DNA of 64,000 nt from Candidatus Polarisedimenticolaceae bacterium. Lineage in GTDB: Bacteria > Pseudomonadota > Gammaproteobacteria > Chromatiales > Chromatiaceae. The stretch's first letter is position 1. Every line of letters starts with the position of its first letter. The stretch spans positions 33,140-97,139 of the forward strand of contig JAKISI010000004.1 of NCBI GenBank assembly GCA_021648685.1, given 5' to 3'. Below, in pieces: positions 36,434-44,600 of this stretch. A model generated the notes under the pieces. That model ran no database searches. It worked only from the letters and a program-made list of their open reading frames with translations, and was not told where the DNA came from. The position numbers and the translations under genes were made by a program.

Positions 36434-37569
36434 TACCCCGCTCCGCTCCCTCTCGGGAGCTCACCCAATCCACCCCCGCCAAACAGCAGGGGGCACTGGC
36501 CTGGCTGCACCTTGACCTGCCACTTATCAGCGGGCTGGTTCTGCTCTGCGGCTTTGGCCTGATCGTGCTCTACAGCGCCAGTGACCAGAGCATGGCCCAG
36601 GTGGAACGGCAGTTGATCCGGCTGGGGCTGGCCTTTGTGGTGATGGTCGTGATGGCACAGATCCCGCCTCAGCAGCTCAGGCGCTGGAGTCCTTGGCTGT
36701 TCGGGGCTGGCATCCTGATGCTGGTTGCCGTGCTGATCTTTGGGCACACCGGAAAAGGCGCCCAGCGCTGGCTGGATCTGGGCTTTTTCCGCTTTCAACC
36801 CTCAGAGCTGATGAAGCTGGCCGTGCCGATGATGGTGGCCTGGTTTCTCTCCTCTGCCCGCCTCCCTCCCGACTGGCGACGGCTGCTGATCGCCTCCCTG
36901 TTGATCATTGTTCCGGTCTTGATGATTGCCAAACAACCCGACCTGGGCACCTCGTTGCTGATCGCCAGTGCTGGTATCTTCGTGCTCTTTCTGGCCGGTG
37001 TGCAGTGGCGGCTGATCGCCGGCTTCGTGGCGCTGCTGGCCGCCATGGCTCCGGCGCTCTGGTATCTGATGCGCGACTACCAGCGTCAGCGGGTACTCAC
37101 TTTTCTCAACCCGGAGAGCGACCCACTGGGCGCGGGATACCACATCATCCAGTCAAAGATTGCGATTGGCTCTGGCGGCATCTATGGCAAAGGGTGGCTC
37201 AACGGCACCCAGTCACACCTCGATTTTCTGCCTGAAAGCTCCACCGATTTCATCTTTGCCGTACTGGCCGAAGAGTTCGGGCTGGTGGGCATTTTGGCAC
37301 TGTTGGCAATCTATCTCTTCATCATCCTGCGTGGCCTCTATATCGCCACCCAGGCCCACGACAGCTACGACCGGCTGCTGGGCGGCGCACTCACCCTGGT
37401 GGTCTTCGTCTATCTGTTCGTCAATACCGGCATGGTGACCGGCCTGCTGCCGGTGGTCGGCGTACCCCTGCCCCTGATAAGCTATGGTGGCACATCACTG
37501 GTGACCATTATGGCGGGGTTCGGCATCCTCATGTCCATCCACACCCATCGTAAGCTGTTACCTACCTGA
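36430..37569 (+). CDS. rodA: Peptidoglycan glycosyltransferase RodA (SEDS family)
   Basis: Lateral-wall glycan polymerase of 379 residues with about ten helices. SEDS hallmarks: GKGAQRWLDLGFFRFQPSE near residue 100 (given in part as GAQRWLDLG...QPSELMK), KQPDLGTSLL near residue 170, FLPESSTDFIFAVLAEEFG near residue 270 and PLISYGGTSL near residue 350. Partner of PBP2 encoded just upstream. Confidence 0.97.
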   Translation: MIPRSAPSRELTQSTPAKQQGALAWLHLDLPLISGLVLLCGFGLIVLYSASDQSMAQVERQLIRLGLAFVVMVVMAQIPPQQLRRWSPWLFGAGILMLVAVLIFGHTGKGAQRWLDLGFFRFQPSELMKLAVPMMVAWFLSSARLPPDWRRLLIASLLIIVPVLMIAKQPDLGTSLLIASAGIFVLFLAGVQWRLIAGFVALLAAMAPALWYLMRDYQRQRVLTFLNPESDPLGAGYHIIQSKIAIGSGGIYGKGWLNGTQSHLDFLPESSTDFIFAVLAEEFGLVGILALLAIYLFIILRGLYIATQAHDSYDRLLGGALTLVVFVYLFVNTGMVTGLLPVVGVPLPLISYGGTSLVTIMAGFGILMSIHTHRKLLPT

Positions 37570-37596
37570 CCTTAAATTTACGGAGCATACACCCCA

Positions 37597-38625
37597 ATGA
37601 AGCCCATTAATCGGATCGGAACCCTGCTGAGCATCGGACTGCTGCTCTCACCTGCGGCCTTTGCGGCCACCCCGGCACTGAACCCGGATGTGCAGAAGTT
37701 TGCAGATGAGGTGGCAGCACGCCACAGCCTCAACCCGGACGAGGTTACTCGAATCCTGGCCAAGGCAGAGAATCTTGAGGAGCTGATCCGCAGCAAGTTC
37801 AAGCATTCAGCCGAAGCAACCTGGCCCTGGCACCGCTACCGCAAAAACTTCCTCTCCCAAAGACGGGTGGAGAATGGCCTTAAATTCTGGAATGACCACG
37901 CCGCACTGATTGAACAAGCTGAGCAGCAGTTTGGTATTGCTCAAGAGGTGCTCGCCGCCGTTGTAGGGGTGGAGACCAACTACGGAAAACGACCCGGCAA
38001 GATCCGGGTGCTCGACTCGCTCTACACCCAGGCCTTTCACTATCCAGAACGCAAACGCTTTGGCCGCACCCAGCTGGAGGATTTTCTGGTACTGGCAGTG
38101 AATGAAAAACTCGATCCGCTGGAGGTAAAGGGCTCCTATGCCGGTGCCATGGGGCAGCCACAGTTCATCCCCTCCAGCTATCGCGTCTATGCGGTGGATA
38201 TGGACGGCGATAACCGCCGCGACCTCTGGGATAGCGATGCCGATGTGATTGGCAGCGTGGCCAACTACTTTGCCCGCCACGGCTGGAAAGCGGGAGCACC
38301 CATTGCGTCACCCGTCACCGGGGTCACAGCTCGTCACGATGCATGGATCACCCTGGAAAACAGCAAACCCACGCCACCCAAGACCAAGATCGCCGAGTTA
38401 AAAGAGGCAGGCATCCAGATTGCTGATGACTACGCAGATGATCTTCCAGCCGGCCTGATCCAGCTCTCTACCCACACCGGCAGTGAGTATTGGGCAGGGC
38501 TACACAATTTCTATGTCATCACCCGTTATAACCATAGCAACCTCTACGCCATGGCTGTCTTTCAATTGAGCCAGGAGATCCTTGCGCTACGCAATGCGCA
38601 GCGAGCCGACACCGCAACCAACTAA
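37597..38625 (+). CDS. mltB: Lytic murein transglycosylase B
   Basis: Cleaves peptidoglycan glycan strands with 1,6-anhydro ends. The 342-residue protein has a signal peptide (LLLSPAAFAATP), and the catalytic Glu in VVGVETNYGKRPG near residue 130; GAMGQPQFIPSSYRVYAVD near residue 190 is typical. There is no lipobox, so the protein appears soluble in the periplasm. Last gene of the mre operon; it faces the cytochrome gene. Confidence 0.95.
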   Translation: MKPINRIGTLLSIGLLLSPAAFAATPALNPDVQKFADEVAARHSLNPDEVTRILAKAENLEELIRSKFKHSAEATWPWHRYRKNFLSQRRVENGLKFWNDHAALIEQAEQQFGIAQEVLAAVVGVETNYGKRPGKIRVLDSLYTQAFHYPERKRFGRTQLEDFLVLAVNEKLDPLEVKGSYAGAMGQPQFIPSSYRVYAVDMDGDNRRDLWDSDADVIGSVANYFARHGWKAGAPIASPVTGVTARHDAWITLENSKPTPPKTKIAELKEAGIQIADDYADDLPAGLIQLSTHTGSEYWAGLHNFYVITRYNHSNLYAMAVFQLSQEILALRNAQRADTATN

Positions 38626-38630
38626 TGACC

Positions 38631-38682
38631 AAAAAAGCCCCATGATCGGTTGTGCTGCGAAGCACAACCGATCATGGGGCTT
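38631..38682 (-). terminator. Strong terminator of the multihaem cytochrome gene
   Basis: A perfect 22-bp stem (38635-38656 with 38661-38682) closed by a GCGA loop. On the minus strand it is followed by a run of six T, a classic intrinsic terminator for the cytochrome gene. On the plus strand it may also protect the mltB message end. Confidence 0.92.
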
Positions 38683-38707
38683 GGGTAAAAGCAACCGCTT
38701 GTCGCAG

Positions 38708-41449
38708 TTACTGGGCTATGGCATTGACCTCACTCTCGGCATTATCAAAGCCCAACTTGTAACCCAGGGATACATGGTGATAGCGACCGCTGGTATAATC
38801 ATCATGGATCGCAAAGCCAATATTATAGACCTTGTCCATAGCCAGACTCAGGTCGCCCGGCTTGCCAGAGGCAAGCTTACGCTGCATCACCACTGTCCAG
38901 ACATCACCATCCAGTGTTGCACTGGCGGCAATCTCCTGACCACCTTTCATTAGGCGATCTTGCAGGATATAGCCATCCTCAGCCTCGCCAGTGCCAGAGT
39001 TGACTCGCAGAATATCTATGAAGTGGCCGGCATCCAGCTCACTCTGAATCTCGGCATCCGACTTACGCTTATCCCAACCACCGCGCATCTTGCCACGGCG
39101 CCCTTTGATCTCAATCTTGGTGCGGCTCTCGGTGATGTATTTGGTGACATCCTTGCCCTCTGGATGATGCGGCATGCCGTTCAGGTCATGGTGACAGGTA
39201 CCCCAGCAGCCAGCCTGGGCGGCATACTGCACATCGTCCGTCGCCAGCATTACAGCCAGCTTGATGGGGTTTTTGGGATCCATCTTGCCGCCATCAATGA
39301 AGGGGGATGGGGTGTGCTCACCTGCATCCCACTGAAAGCGCAGATAGAGGTTCTCTTTATCATGGGCTGCCTGCACCTGAACCGGGAAGGCACCGCGCTT
39401 ACCTGGGGTGACGGTAGGCTCCTCCACATTCTCATGTGTGCCATCGACAATCCGTGGCCCCATCTCATGCGCCTCTTTATCATGACAGTCAAAGCAACGA
39501 TCACCCGCCTTGGTAAAGGCGCGAGCCCCTCCGTGATTCTTGCCTGTCAACGCCCACTCCATGGAGGTTTGCCCAGGGTAGAAGATATTGATCTCGCGAG
39601 TTGAGGCTTTGTCCCAATCGACGTTTGCAGCTACAGCTGCTCCACCGCTGCCGCCAGCAGCGGCTGAGGCTGCAGCTGGCGCAGTGGCAGAAGCCGCTTT
39701 GATGTCCCGCTTAACGGCATTGACTTCAGCTTCGGCATTATCAAACCCCAGCTTATAGCCTAGAGAGACATGGTGATAACGGCCATTGGTGTAATCATCA
39801 TGGATTGCAAAGCTCAGGTTGTAGACCTTATCCAGTGCCAGGCTTAGATCTCCACCCTTGTCTGAGGTCAGCTTGTGCTCCATCACTACTGTCCAGATGC
39901 TGCCATCCAGCGTAGCACTGGCTGTCAGCCCTTGGCCGCCTTCCATCACGCGATCCGCCAGGACATAGCCATCTTCCGTTTTTCCATCGCCTGATTTAAC
40001 CCGCAGGAGATCCAGGAAGTGACCCTCATTCAGCTCGCTCTGAATCTCGGCATCCGACTTGCGCTTGTCCCAACCACCGCGCATCTTGCCACGGCGCCCT
40101 TTGATCTCAATCTTGGTGCGGCTCTCAGTGATGTATTTGGTGACCTCCTTGCCCTCTGGATGATGCGGCATGCCATTCAGGTCATGGTGACAGGTACCCC
40201 AGCAGCCAGCCTGGGCGGCATATTTAACATCGTCGGAAGCCAGCATGACGGATAGCTTGATGGGATTGGCTGGATCCATCTTGCCACCATCCACAAATGG
40301 GGCTGGAGTGTGGTCACCAGCCTCCCATTGAAAGCGCAGATAGAGACTCTTACCATTATGAGCCGCTTGCACCTGAACCGGAATGGCACCACGCTTACCA
40401 GGGATGACAGTAGGCTCATCCACATTTTCATGTGTACCACCGACAATCCGTGGCCCCATCTCATGCGCCTCTTTATCATGACAGTCAAAGCAACGATCAC
40501 CTGCCTTCGTAAAAGCGCGGGCTCCACCGTGGTTCTTGCCGGTCAATGCCCACTCCATAGAGGCCTGACCAGGGTAGAAAATATTGATCTCACGGATTGG
40601 CACATCCCCCCAGTCCGGGCCGGCAACACCACCGCTGGCCGCAGCCCCAGTCGCAACGCCTCCGCCCGCAAGGGCGGCAGCGACTGCCTTCTTGATACGT
40701 GCTTTCTCGGCCTCTTGAGCGGCCTTCTTCGCTGCTCGCGCCTTCTGCTTGGCGGCCTGTTTTTTAGCCTCCGCTTCCGCTTCTGTCTTTTCGACCTCTG
40801 CCAAACCATCCAGATAGAGTTGTGGTACTTCACGGATCATATCTGGGTTTGGCGCTTCCAGCACCTCTATCTCTTCATCAGAAAGGAGGCTGCGAACATC
40901 TTTATGGGCAATACCTTTGTGGCAATCAATGCAGGTTTGCCCTGTCTTAAAGGCATTCAGATGCTGCTTCCGCGCCCGTGGCTTCTGAAACTTAGGATTC
41001 ATTGATTCGAAGTTATGACAGTTCCGGCATACGCGGGAATCTGTATTTTTCATTCTATTCCACTCACGCTTGGCCAGTTCCAGGCGTTTAGCATCAAATT
41101 TTTCTAGGGTATCCACTGTCCCCATAATTGTATGGTATACCTCACCACTGGCCTGAACCTTGCGGATCATTTTGTCGAACCAAGTACGGGGAACGTGACA
41201 ATCAGGACAGCCCGCACGCACGCCTGTGCGGTTTGAATAGTGGACGGTAGGAAGATACTCCTGATAGACAGTCTCCTCCATCTCGTGGCAACCAATACAG
41301 AATTCCATCGTATTGGTGGCTTCCATGGCGGTATTAAAACCAACCCAGAAAAAAACACCGACAATGAAGAAAACGACCGCACTGCCAACAGTGGCTCCCA
41401 TTGCGATCCTTCGAGAGAAAAAATTCGGTTTTTTTAATGGTTCAACCAT
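38708..41449 (-). CDS. NapC/NirT-type tetrahaem cytochrome fused to two ethylbenzene-dehydrogenase-like haem domains
   Basis: A 913-residue membrane cytochrome from ATG 41449; the frame is open to 41539 but the basic N-terminus MVEPLKKPNFFSRR and helix (about 17-37) fit this start. A NapC/NirT domain carries four CxxCH sites at Cys51, 81, 141 and 173. A Lys/Ala/Glu-rich linker (about 220-280) leads to two near-identical domains, each starting REINIFYPGQ. Each has one CxxCH (RCFDCHDKEAHEMG) and one CX3CH (CWGTCHHD). Likely passes quinol electrons to NirS or another periplasmic reductase; that role is inferred from the neighbourhood. Confidence 0.87.
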   Translation of the reverse strand: MVEPLKKPNFFSRRIAMGATVGSAVVFFIVGVFFWVGFNTAMEATNTMEFCIGCHEMEETVYQEYLPTVHYSNRTGVRAGCPDCHVPRTWFDKMIRKVQASGEVYHTIMGTVDTLEKFDAKRLELAKREWNRMKNTDSRVCRNCHNFESMNPKFQKPRARKQHLNAFKTGQTCIDCHKGIAHKDVRSLLSDEEIEVLEAPNPDMIREVPQLYLDGLAEVEKTEAEAEAKKQAAKQKARAAKKAAQEAEKARIKKAVAAALAGGGVATGAAASGGVAGPDWGDVPIREINIFYPGQASMEWALTGKNHGGARAFTKAGDRCFDCHDKEAHEMGPRIVGGTHENVDEPTVIPGKRGAIPVQVQAAHNGKSLYLRFQWEAGDHTPAPFVDGGKMDPANPIKLSVMLASDDVKYAAQAGCWGTCHHDLNGMPHHPEGKEVTKYITESRTKIEIKGRRGKMRGGWDKRKSDAEIQSELNEGHFLDLLRVKSGDGKTEDGYVLADRVMEGGQGLTASATLDGSIWTVVMEHKLTSDKGGDLSLALDKVYNLSFAIHDDYTNGRYHHVSLGYKLGFDNAEAEVNAVKRDIKAASATAPAAASAAAGGSGGAAVAANVDWDKASTREINIFYPGQTSMEWALTGKNHGGARAFTKAGDRCFDCHDKEAHEMGPRIVDGTHENVEEPTVTPGKRGAFPVQVQAAHDKENLYLRFQWDAGEHTPSPFIDGGKMDPKNPIKLAVMLATDDVQYAAQAGCWGTCHHDLNGMPHHPEGKDVTKYITESRTKIEIKGRRGKMRGGWDKRKSDAEIQSELDAGHFIDILRVNSGTGEAEDGYILQDRLMKGGQEIAASATLDGDVWTVVMQRKLASGKPGDLSLAMDKVYNIGFAIHDDYTSGRYHHVSLGYKLGFDNAESEVNAIAQ
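38711..40606 (-). repeat. Tandem in-gene duplication of the haem domain, period 996 bp
   Basis: Copy 1 (about 40606-39707) and copy 2 (about 39610-38711) encode about 300 residues each, with identical stretches such as GRRGKMRGGWDKRKSDAEIQ. The same DNA motif CAGGTACCCC occurs at 40191 and 39195, giving a period of 996 bases. The two copies are separated by an Ala/Gly-rich linker of about 32 residues. High DNA identity suggests recent duplication or gene conversion. Confidence 0.92.
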
Positions 41450-41661
41450 AGTCTTACGCCCCCACGTATGGACCAAATATACTTGATTAGCACGGTGCTT
41501 CTGTTGGCTTACAGCAATGCTGAAGTGCAATAGAGGCAAGAGATGAGATCTGGGCGGCCACCTACAGAGCCATGCCAGATTCTATTGTGCTCTTCTTCAG
41601 CTGCTACTGAAACATCGTGCTAATCAAGCACCTTTAATAAATTGTATAAAGCAGAACTACA

Positions 41662-41704
41662 CAAAAAAAGCGGACATGAATACAGAATATCCATGCCCGC
41701 TTTA
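41662..41704 (-). terminator. Intrinsic terminator of nirS
   Basis: On the minus strand AAAGCGG-CATG pairs with CATG-CCGCTTT, with one mismatch, followed by a run of seven T. It lies about 25 bases after the nirS stop, so nirS and the cytochrome gene are probably separate transcripts. Confidence 0.85.
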
Positions 41705-41728
41705 TTCAGACAATGTCTACACGGACTA

Positions 41729-43384
41729 TTAGGTCACGTGGTTGACACGGTTATAGACGTTGAACTTACCTGTTGGTGTTGACAGGCCTTTGATGCGTTT
41801 GATCTCTTTGAGAGTCTTGGCATCATAAACTACGATCTCACCTTTAGGCTTCATGTTGTCTTTGCGATTCCAGACAGAGACCCAGACCTCAGTACCACCC
41901 TTGTTGAACTCCATGTGCAGAACAAGCATCTTCTCTTCTTCTGTAACACGGATGGTTTTTACGATCTCACGGGTCTTCTTGCTGATGACCTGTACACTCT
42001 GCTGAACTTCAGGATCAGGGTGTTTTAGCTGGTCAGCCCAGACATAGTCACTGTTTGGATGGGTGCGGATGAAGGCACCAGGACCATCGGTCTCAACTGA
42101 GTAGCAGATCTTCCAGGCTTGATCCGGATGCCCGGCTGGATCGTTACCCCAAGCGCTAACCAGACCTTCACCCAGGAATACGGTGCCACCTACAGGACCA
42201 CATTCAGGGTCGATCCAGTTAGCACCAGGACCAGGATGCGGCATTTTGCCGGTATCGATCATGGCTTCCAGTGTGCCGCCATCTTTGGTGTCAACGATGA
42301 CCATCTTGTTGGATGCGTTAGCCGCAATCTGGAAGTAACGGCCGGTGGTATCAAAGAAACCATCGTGCAAGTACTTGGCGGAGTTGATCATGGAGATCTT
42401 CAGGTTATCCAGATCGGTGTAATCCACCTGCCACATCTGCCCCAGCTCTTTGGCAGCAACCATGAAGGCAGACTCATTCGGTGTGGTATAGATTGCAGCA
42501 ACACGAGATTCGTTGACGAACTCGCCGTCAACATTGATGCCGCGGGTAGAGACCACCTTGATCGGCAGCATGGTTTCGGCATCAACCAATACAAAGTGAC
42601 CCGGCCAGTAACCACCAGCGATGACGATTTTGCCATCACCAGATACCGCTACGTCACGAGCATCATAGGCAATCTGGGTTTCAGCAACCACCATCTTGTC
42701 TGGGGTCTGCCACAGATCATATTTGTTCAGCTTGCCATCACGACCGATGGAGTACCAGAAGCGCCCCGGGTGCTCAGCAGTGTCCTTCTTATGATTCTCG
42801 GTACCCTTGATGACGTGTACAGCGTAGCCAGCATTCAGGTGAGCAACGATTTCTTTTGTATCACCGTCGATGATAGCGACTTTACCGACATCACGCTCGA
42901 TGACGACAAAGAAGTTCTCCCAGTTAAGACCATGCATTGGCTTGGTGGGGTAATCTTTGGGCTCGATGTAGACCTTGGTGCGCTCCCGCATCATCTCCAG
43001 AGTCATCTCAGGCGGAATGGGCGGCTCCATCTGGATGTAGGTGGCCAGCAGGCTGATTTCTTCTTTGCTGAAGATGTCGTCAAAGTTGTTCATACCGCCT
43101 TCAGTACCGAGGGCGATGATCTTCTCCAGGCGATTTTGACCCAGTTTAATGGTGCCTTTGGACTCCTTCTTGGCGTTAGGCTTAGGCTCCAGGTTAGGGC
43201 CGGTAGCACCTATACGCAGAACACCGTGACAACCCGCACAGCGCTGGAAGTATAGGGTTTTTGCTTTTTCAAAGTCAGCTTCTGAAAGAGTAGGACCTCC
43301 GGCAGTAGCTACAGATGCCACACCAGACATAGCCAAACCCATAGCCAGACCCAGCGCGGATATTCCGAAACGTGATTTCTTCAT
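41729..43384 (-). CDS. nirS: Cytochrome cd1 nitrite reductase
   Basis: Periplasmic NO-forming nitrite reductase of denitrification, 551 residues. Signal peptide (MKKSRFGISALGLAMG... to TAGGPT), N-terminal c-type haem site CAGCHGVLR (Cys49, Cys52, His53) and the C-terminal eight-bladed d1-haem propeller, with NWENFFVVIERDVGKVAIID near residue 155 as its start (given in part as FFVVIERDVGK). No nir genes for d1-haem synthesis are in the window. Ribosome site AGGGGAAATAGG precedes the ATG. Controlled by FNR/DNR-type sites upstream. Confidence 0.97.
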   Translation of the reverse strand: MKKSRFGISALGLAMGLAMSGVASVATAGGPTLSEADFEKAKTLYFQRCAGCHGVLRIGATGPNLEPKPNAKKESKGTIKLGQNRLEKIIALGTEGGMNNFDDIFSKEEISLLATYIQMEPPIPPEMTLEMMRERTKVYIEPKDYPTKPMHGLNWENFFVVIERDVGKVAIIDGDTKEIVAHLNAGYAVHVIKGTENHKKDTAEHPGRFWYSIGRDGKLNKYDLWQTPDKMVVAETQIAYDARDVAVSGDGKIVIAGGYWPGHFVLVDAETMLPIKVVSTRGINVDGEFVNESRVAAIYTTPNESAFMVAAKELGQMWQVDYTDLDNLKISMINSAKYLHDGFFDTTGRYFQIAANASNKMVIVDTKDGGTLEAMIDTGKMPHPGPGANWIDPECGPVGGTVFLGEGLVSAWGNDPAGHPDQAWKICYSVETDGPGAFIRTHPNSDYVWADQLKHPDPEVQQSVQVISKKTREIVKTIRVTEEEKMLVLHMEFNKGGTEVWVSVWNRKDNMKPKGEIVVYDAKTLKEIKRIKGLSTPTGKFNVYNRVNHVT

Positions 43385-43508
43385 TAACCTATTTCCCCTG
43401 ATTTATTAATAGATGTCAGCAGTAAAAACCGAGACTGCTTAGCACGGCACCCACAGTGACGCGACAAACTGTCGAAGCGTACAGTGATGGTTCTGCTGTT
43501 GAGCGTCT

Positions 43509-43522
43509 TTGACCTAAATCAA
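43509..43522. promoter_or_regulatory. FNR/DNR-type binding site 1
   Basis: TTGACCTAAATCAA differs from the consensus TTGAT-N4-ATCAA at one base. It is 125 bases upstream of the nirS ATG and nearer nirS than site 2. Anaerobic or NO-responsive Crp/FNR-family control of nirS is typical. Confidence 0.75.
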
Positions 43523-43568
43523 AACATTCTTTTTTGCTCAAGAAACCCTTGGCAAGGCATAATAACTT

Positions 43569-43582
43569 TTGATGTAAGTCAA
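43569..43582. promoter_or_regulatory. FNR/DNR-type binding site 2
   Basis: TTGATGTAAGTCAA differs from the consensus TTGAT-N4-ATCAA at one base. Its centre is 60 bases from site 1 and about 141 bases before the hemerythrin ATG. It may serve the hemerythrin gene or act jointly with site 1. Confidence 0.72.
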
Positions 43583-43716
43583 CAAATTATGCCAGAATCT
43601 CTGTCACGCTTCCGGCATGATACGCTTGCATACCAGTGATGCCCCAACTCTGGCATCCATAAACTATATAATATAATTTAAGCATCTAACATAAACTTAC
43701 AATTTAAGGTGGATCA

Positions 43717-44364
43717 ATGAAAGCCATAAAGATGTTACTCCAGGCCATGCTATTTGGCATCCTAGCCATTGCTACGATTGTCGCCTTCGTATCCTTTGGC
43801 ATGATGCATCCCGTTCCATGGGTAATACTGGCGCTGCTTATTGGCCTGCCCATCCTGAACAATAAACTGGAACAACGCGCTTATGTGAAGTGGCAGGACA
43901 AATACAACGTAGGCGTGGATCTGATTGATGAGGATCATCAAAAACTGATGAACCTGATCAATAAACTAAAGATGGCAGTCGACTACCATACCGGTGAATG
44001 CTTTGAAAAGCAGGCCATAGAGGAGCTGGCTGGATGGACAAAAACCCACTTCGCCAGAGAGGAGATGCTAATGCAACGCCACGGCTATCCTGGCTATGAA
44101 GCGCACAAGAAGATACACGATGATATGCTAGCCCGGGTTGCCGCCTCTATTGATGACTATAATGAGCGCGGCCACGACGCGCTGCTTGATGTCGCGCCTA
44201 TGGCTCGGGACTGGCTTGTCAATCACATCTACAATGTAGATCAATCCTATGCCCGCTTCCTAAAAGAGAAGGGGCTGCTGGATAACGAAGAGATCAAGAG
44301 ATGTTGCTGTGAAGATAGCTCTACAACCTGTGGTGGCGACAGTGATGACAATAAAAAGAAGTAA
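43717..44364 (+). CDS. Membrane-anchored bacteriohemerythrin with Cys-rich tail
   Basis: A 215-residue protein. Two N-terminal transmembrane helices (about 7-28 and 33-48) precede a hemerythrin domain with diiron ligands visible as His74, His111, Glu115, His130, His134, His170 and Asp175. The tail has RCCCED and a further Cys205 followed by Asp/Lys residues. Likely binds oxygen or NO at the inner membrane. Divergent from nirS with FNR-type sites between, which supports a role under low oxygen or NO. AAGGTGG precedes the ATG. Confidence 0.9.
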   Translation: MKAIKMLLQAMLFGILAIATIVAFVSFGMMHPVPWVILALLIGLPILNNKLEQRAYVKWQDKYNVGVDLIDEDHQKLMNLINKLKMAVDYHTGECFEKQAIEELAGWTKTHFAREEMLMQRHGYPGYEAHKKIHDDMLARVAASIDDYNERGHDALLDVAPMARDWLVNHIYNVDQSYARFLKEKGLLDNEEIKRCCCEDSSTTCGGDSDDNKKK

Positions 44365-44390
44365 TTGATAGCAACCACTGAGCACTCTTT

Positions 44391-44427
44391 AAAGCTGCCC
44401 CATCCCACCGGTGGGGCAGCTTTTTAT
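44391..44427 (+). terminator. Intrinsic terminator of the hemerythrin gene
   Basis: AAAGCTGCCCC and GGGGCAGCTTT form an 11-bp stem around the loop ATCCCACCGGT, followed by a T-tract. Confidence 0.93.
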
Positions 44428-44568
44428 TTGGTCAAAACAAACCCCGAAAATTTAACCTAGAGTGAGAGAAAGCTGGTTTGAGTCAGATTTTTCCATTATT
44501 TGAGGCGAATATTGGGCTTATTTAACGAAAATAATGGGGGGAATCGGGCCAAATCCGGCTTTCCCACA

Positions 44569-44587
44569 TATTCTCGGACAGTCTCCT
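44569..44587. mobile_element. Solo right-end relic of an IS1182-type element
   Basis: TATTCTCGGACAGTCTCCT matches the right inverted end of the IS at 22757-24604 in 18 of 19 positions. No matching left end or transposase is nearby, and the about 100 bases upstream do not match that IS. It appears to be a remnant of a related copy, lying 14 bases beyond the holA stop. Confidence 0.6.
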
Positions 44588-44600
44588 GGGTTTAAGGGCG

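Larger units (their letters stand above)
43385..43716. promoter_or_regulatory. Divergent nirS / hemerythrin control region
   Basis: This 332-base gap has no gene. It contains two FNR/DNR-type palindromes, a small CGACA-AAC-TGTCG hairpin at 43462-43474 in the nirS leader, and an AT-rich stretch with overlapping TATAAT boxes at 43667-43677 before the hemerythrin gene. Confidence 0.6.

Noticed and set aside
38643..38682. Hairpin as terminator of mltB
   Set aside because: On the plus strand no T-tract follows the stem; the T-run is on the minus strand, so the terminator is assigned to the cytochrome gene.
42119..43255. Long plus-strand open frame (378 codons) opposite nirS
   Set aside because: It mirrors the nirS codons on the other strand, has no ribosome site and no recognisable family; nirS is beyond doubt.
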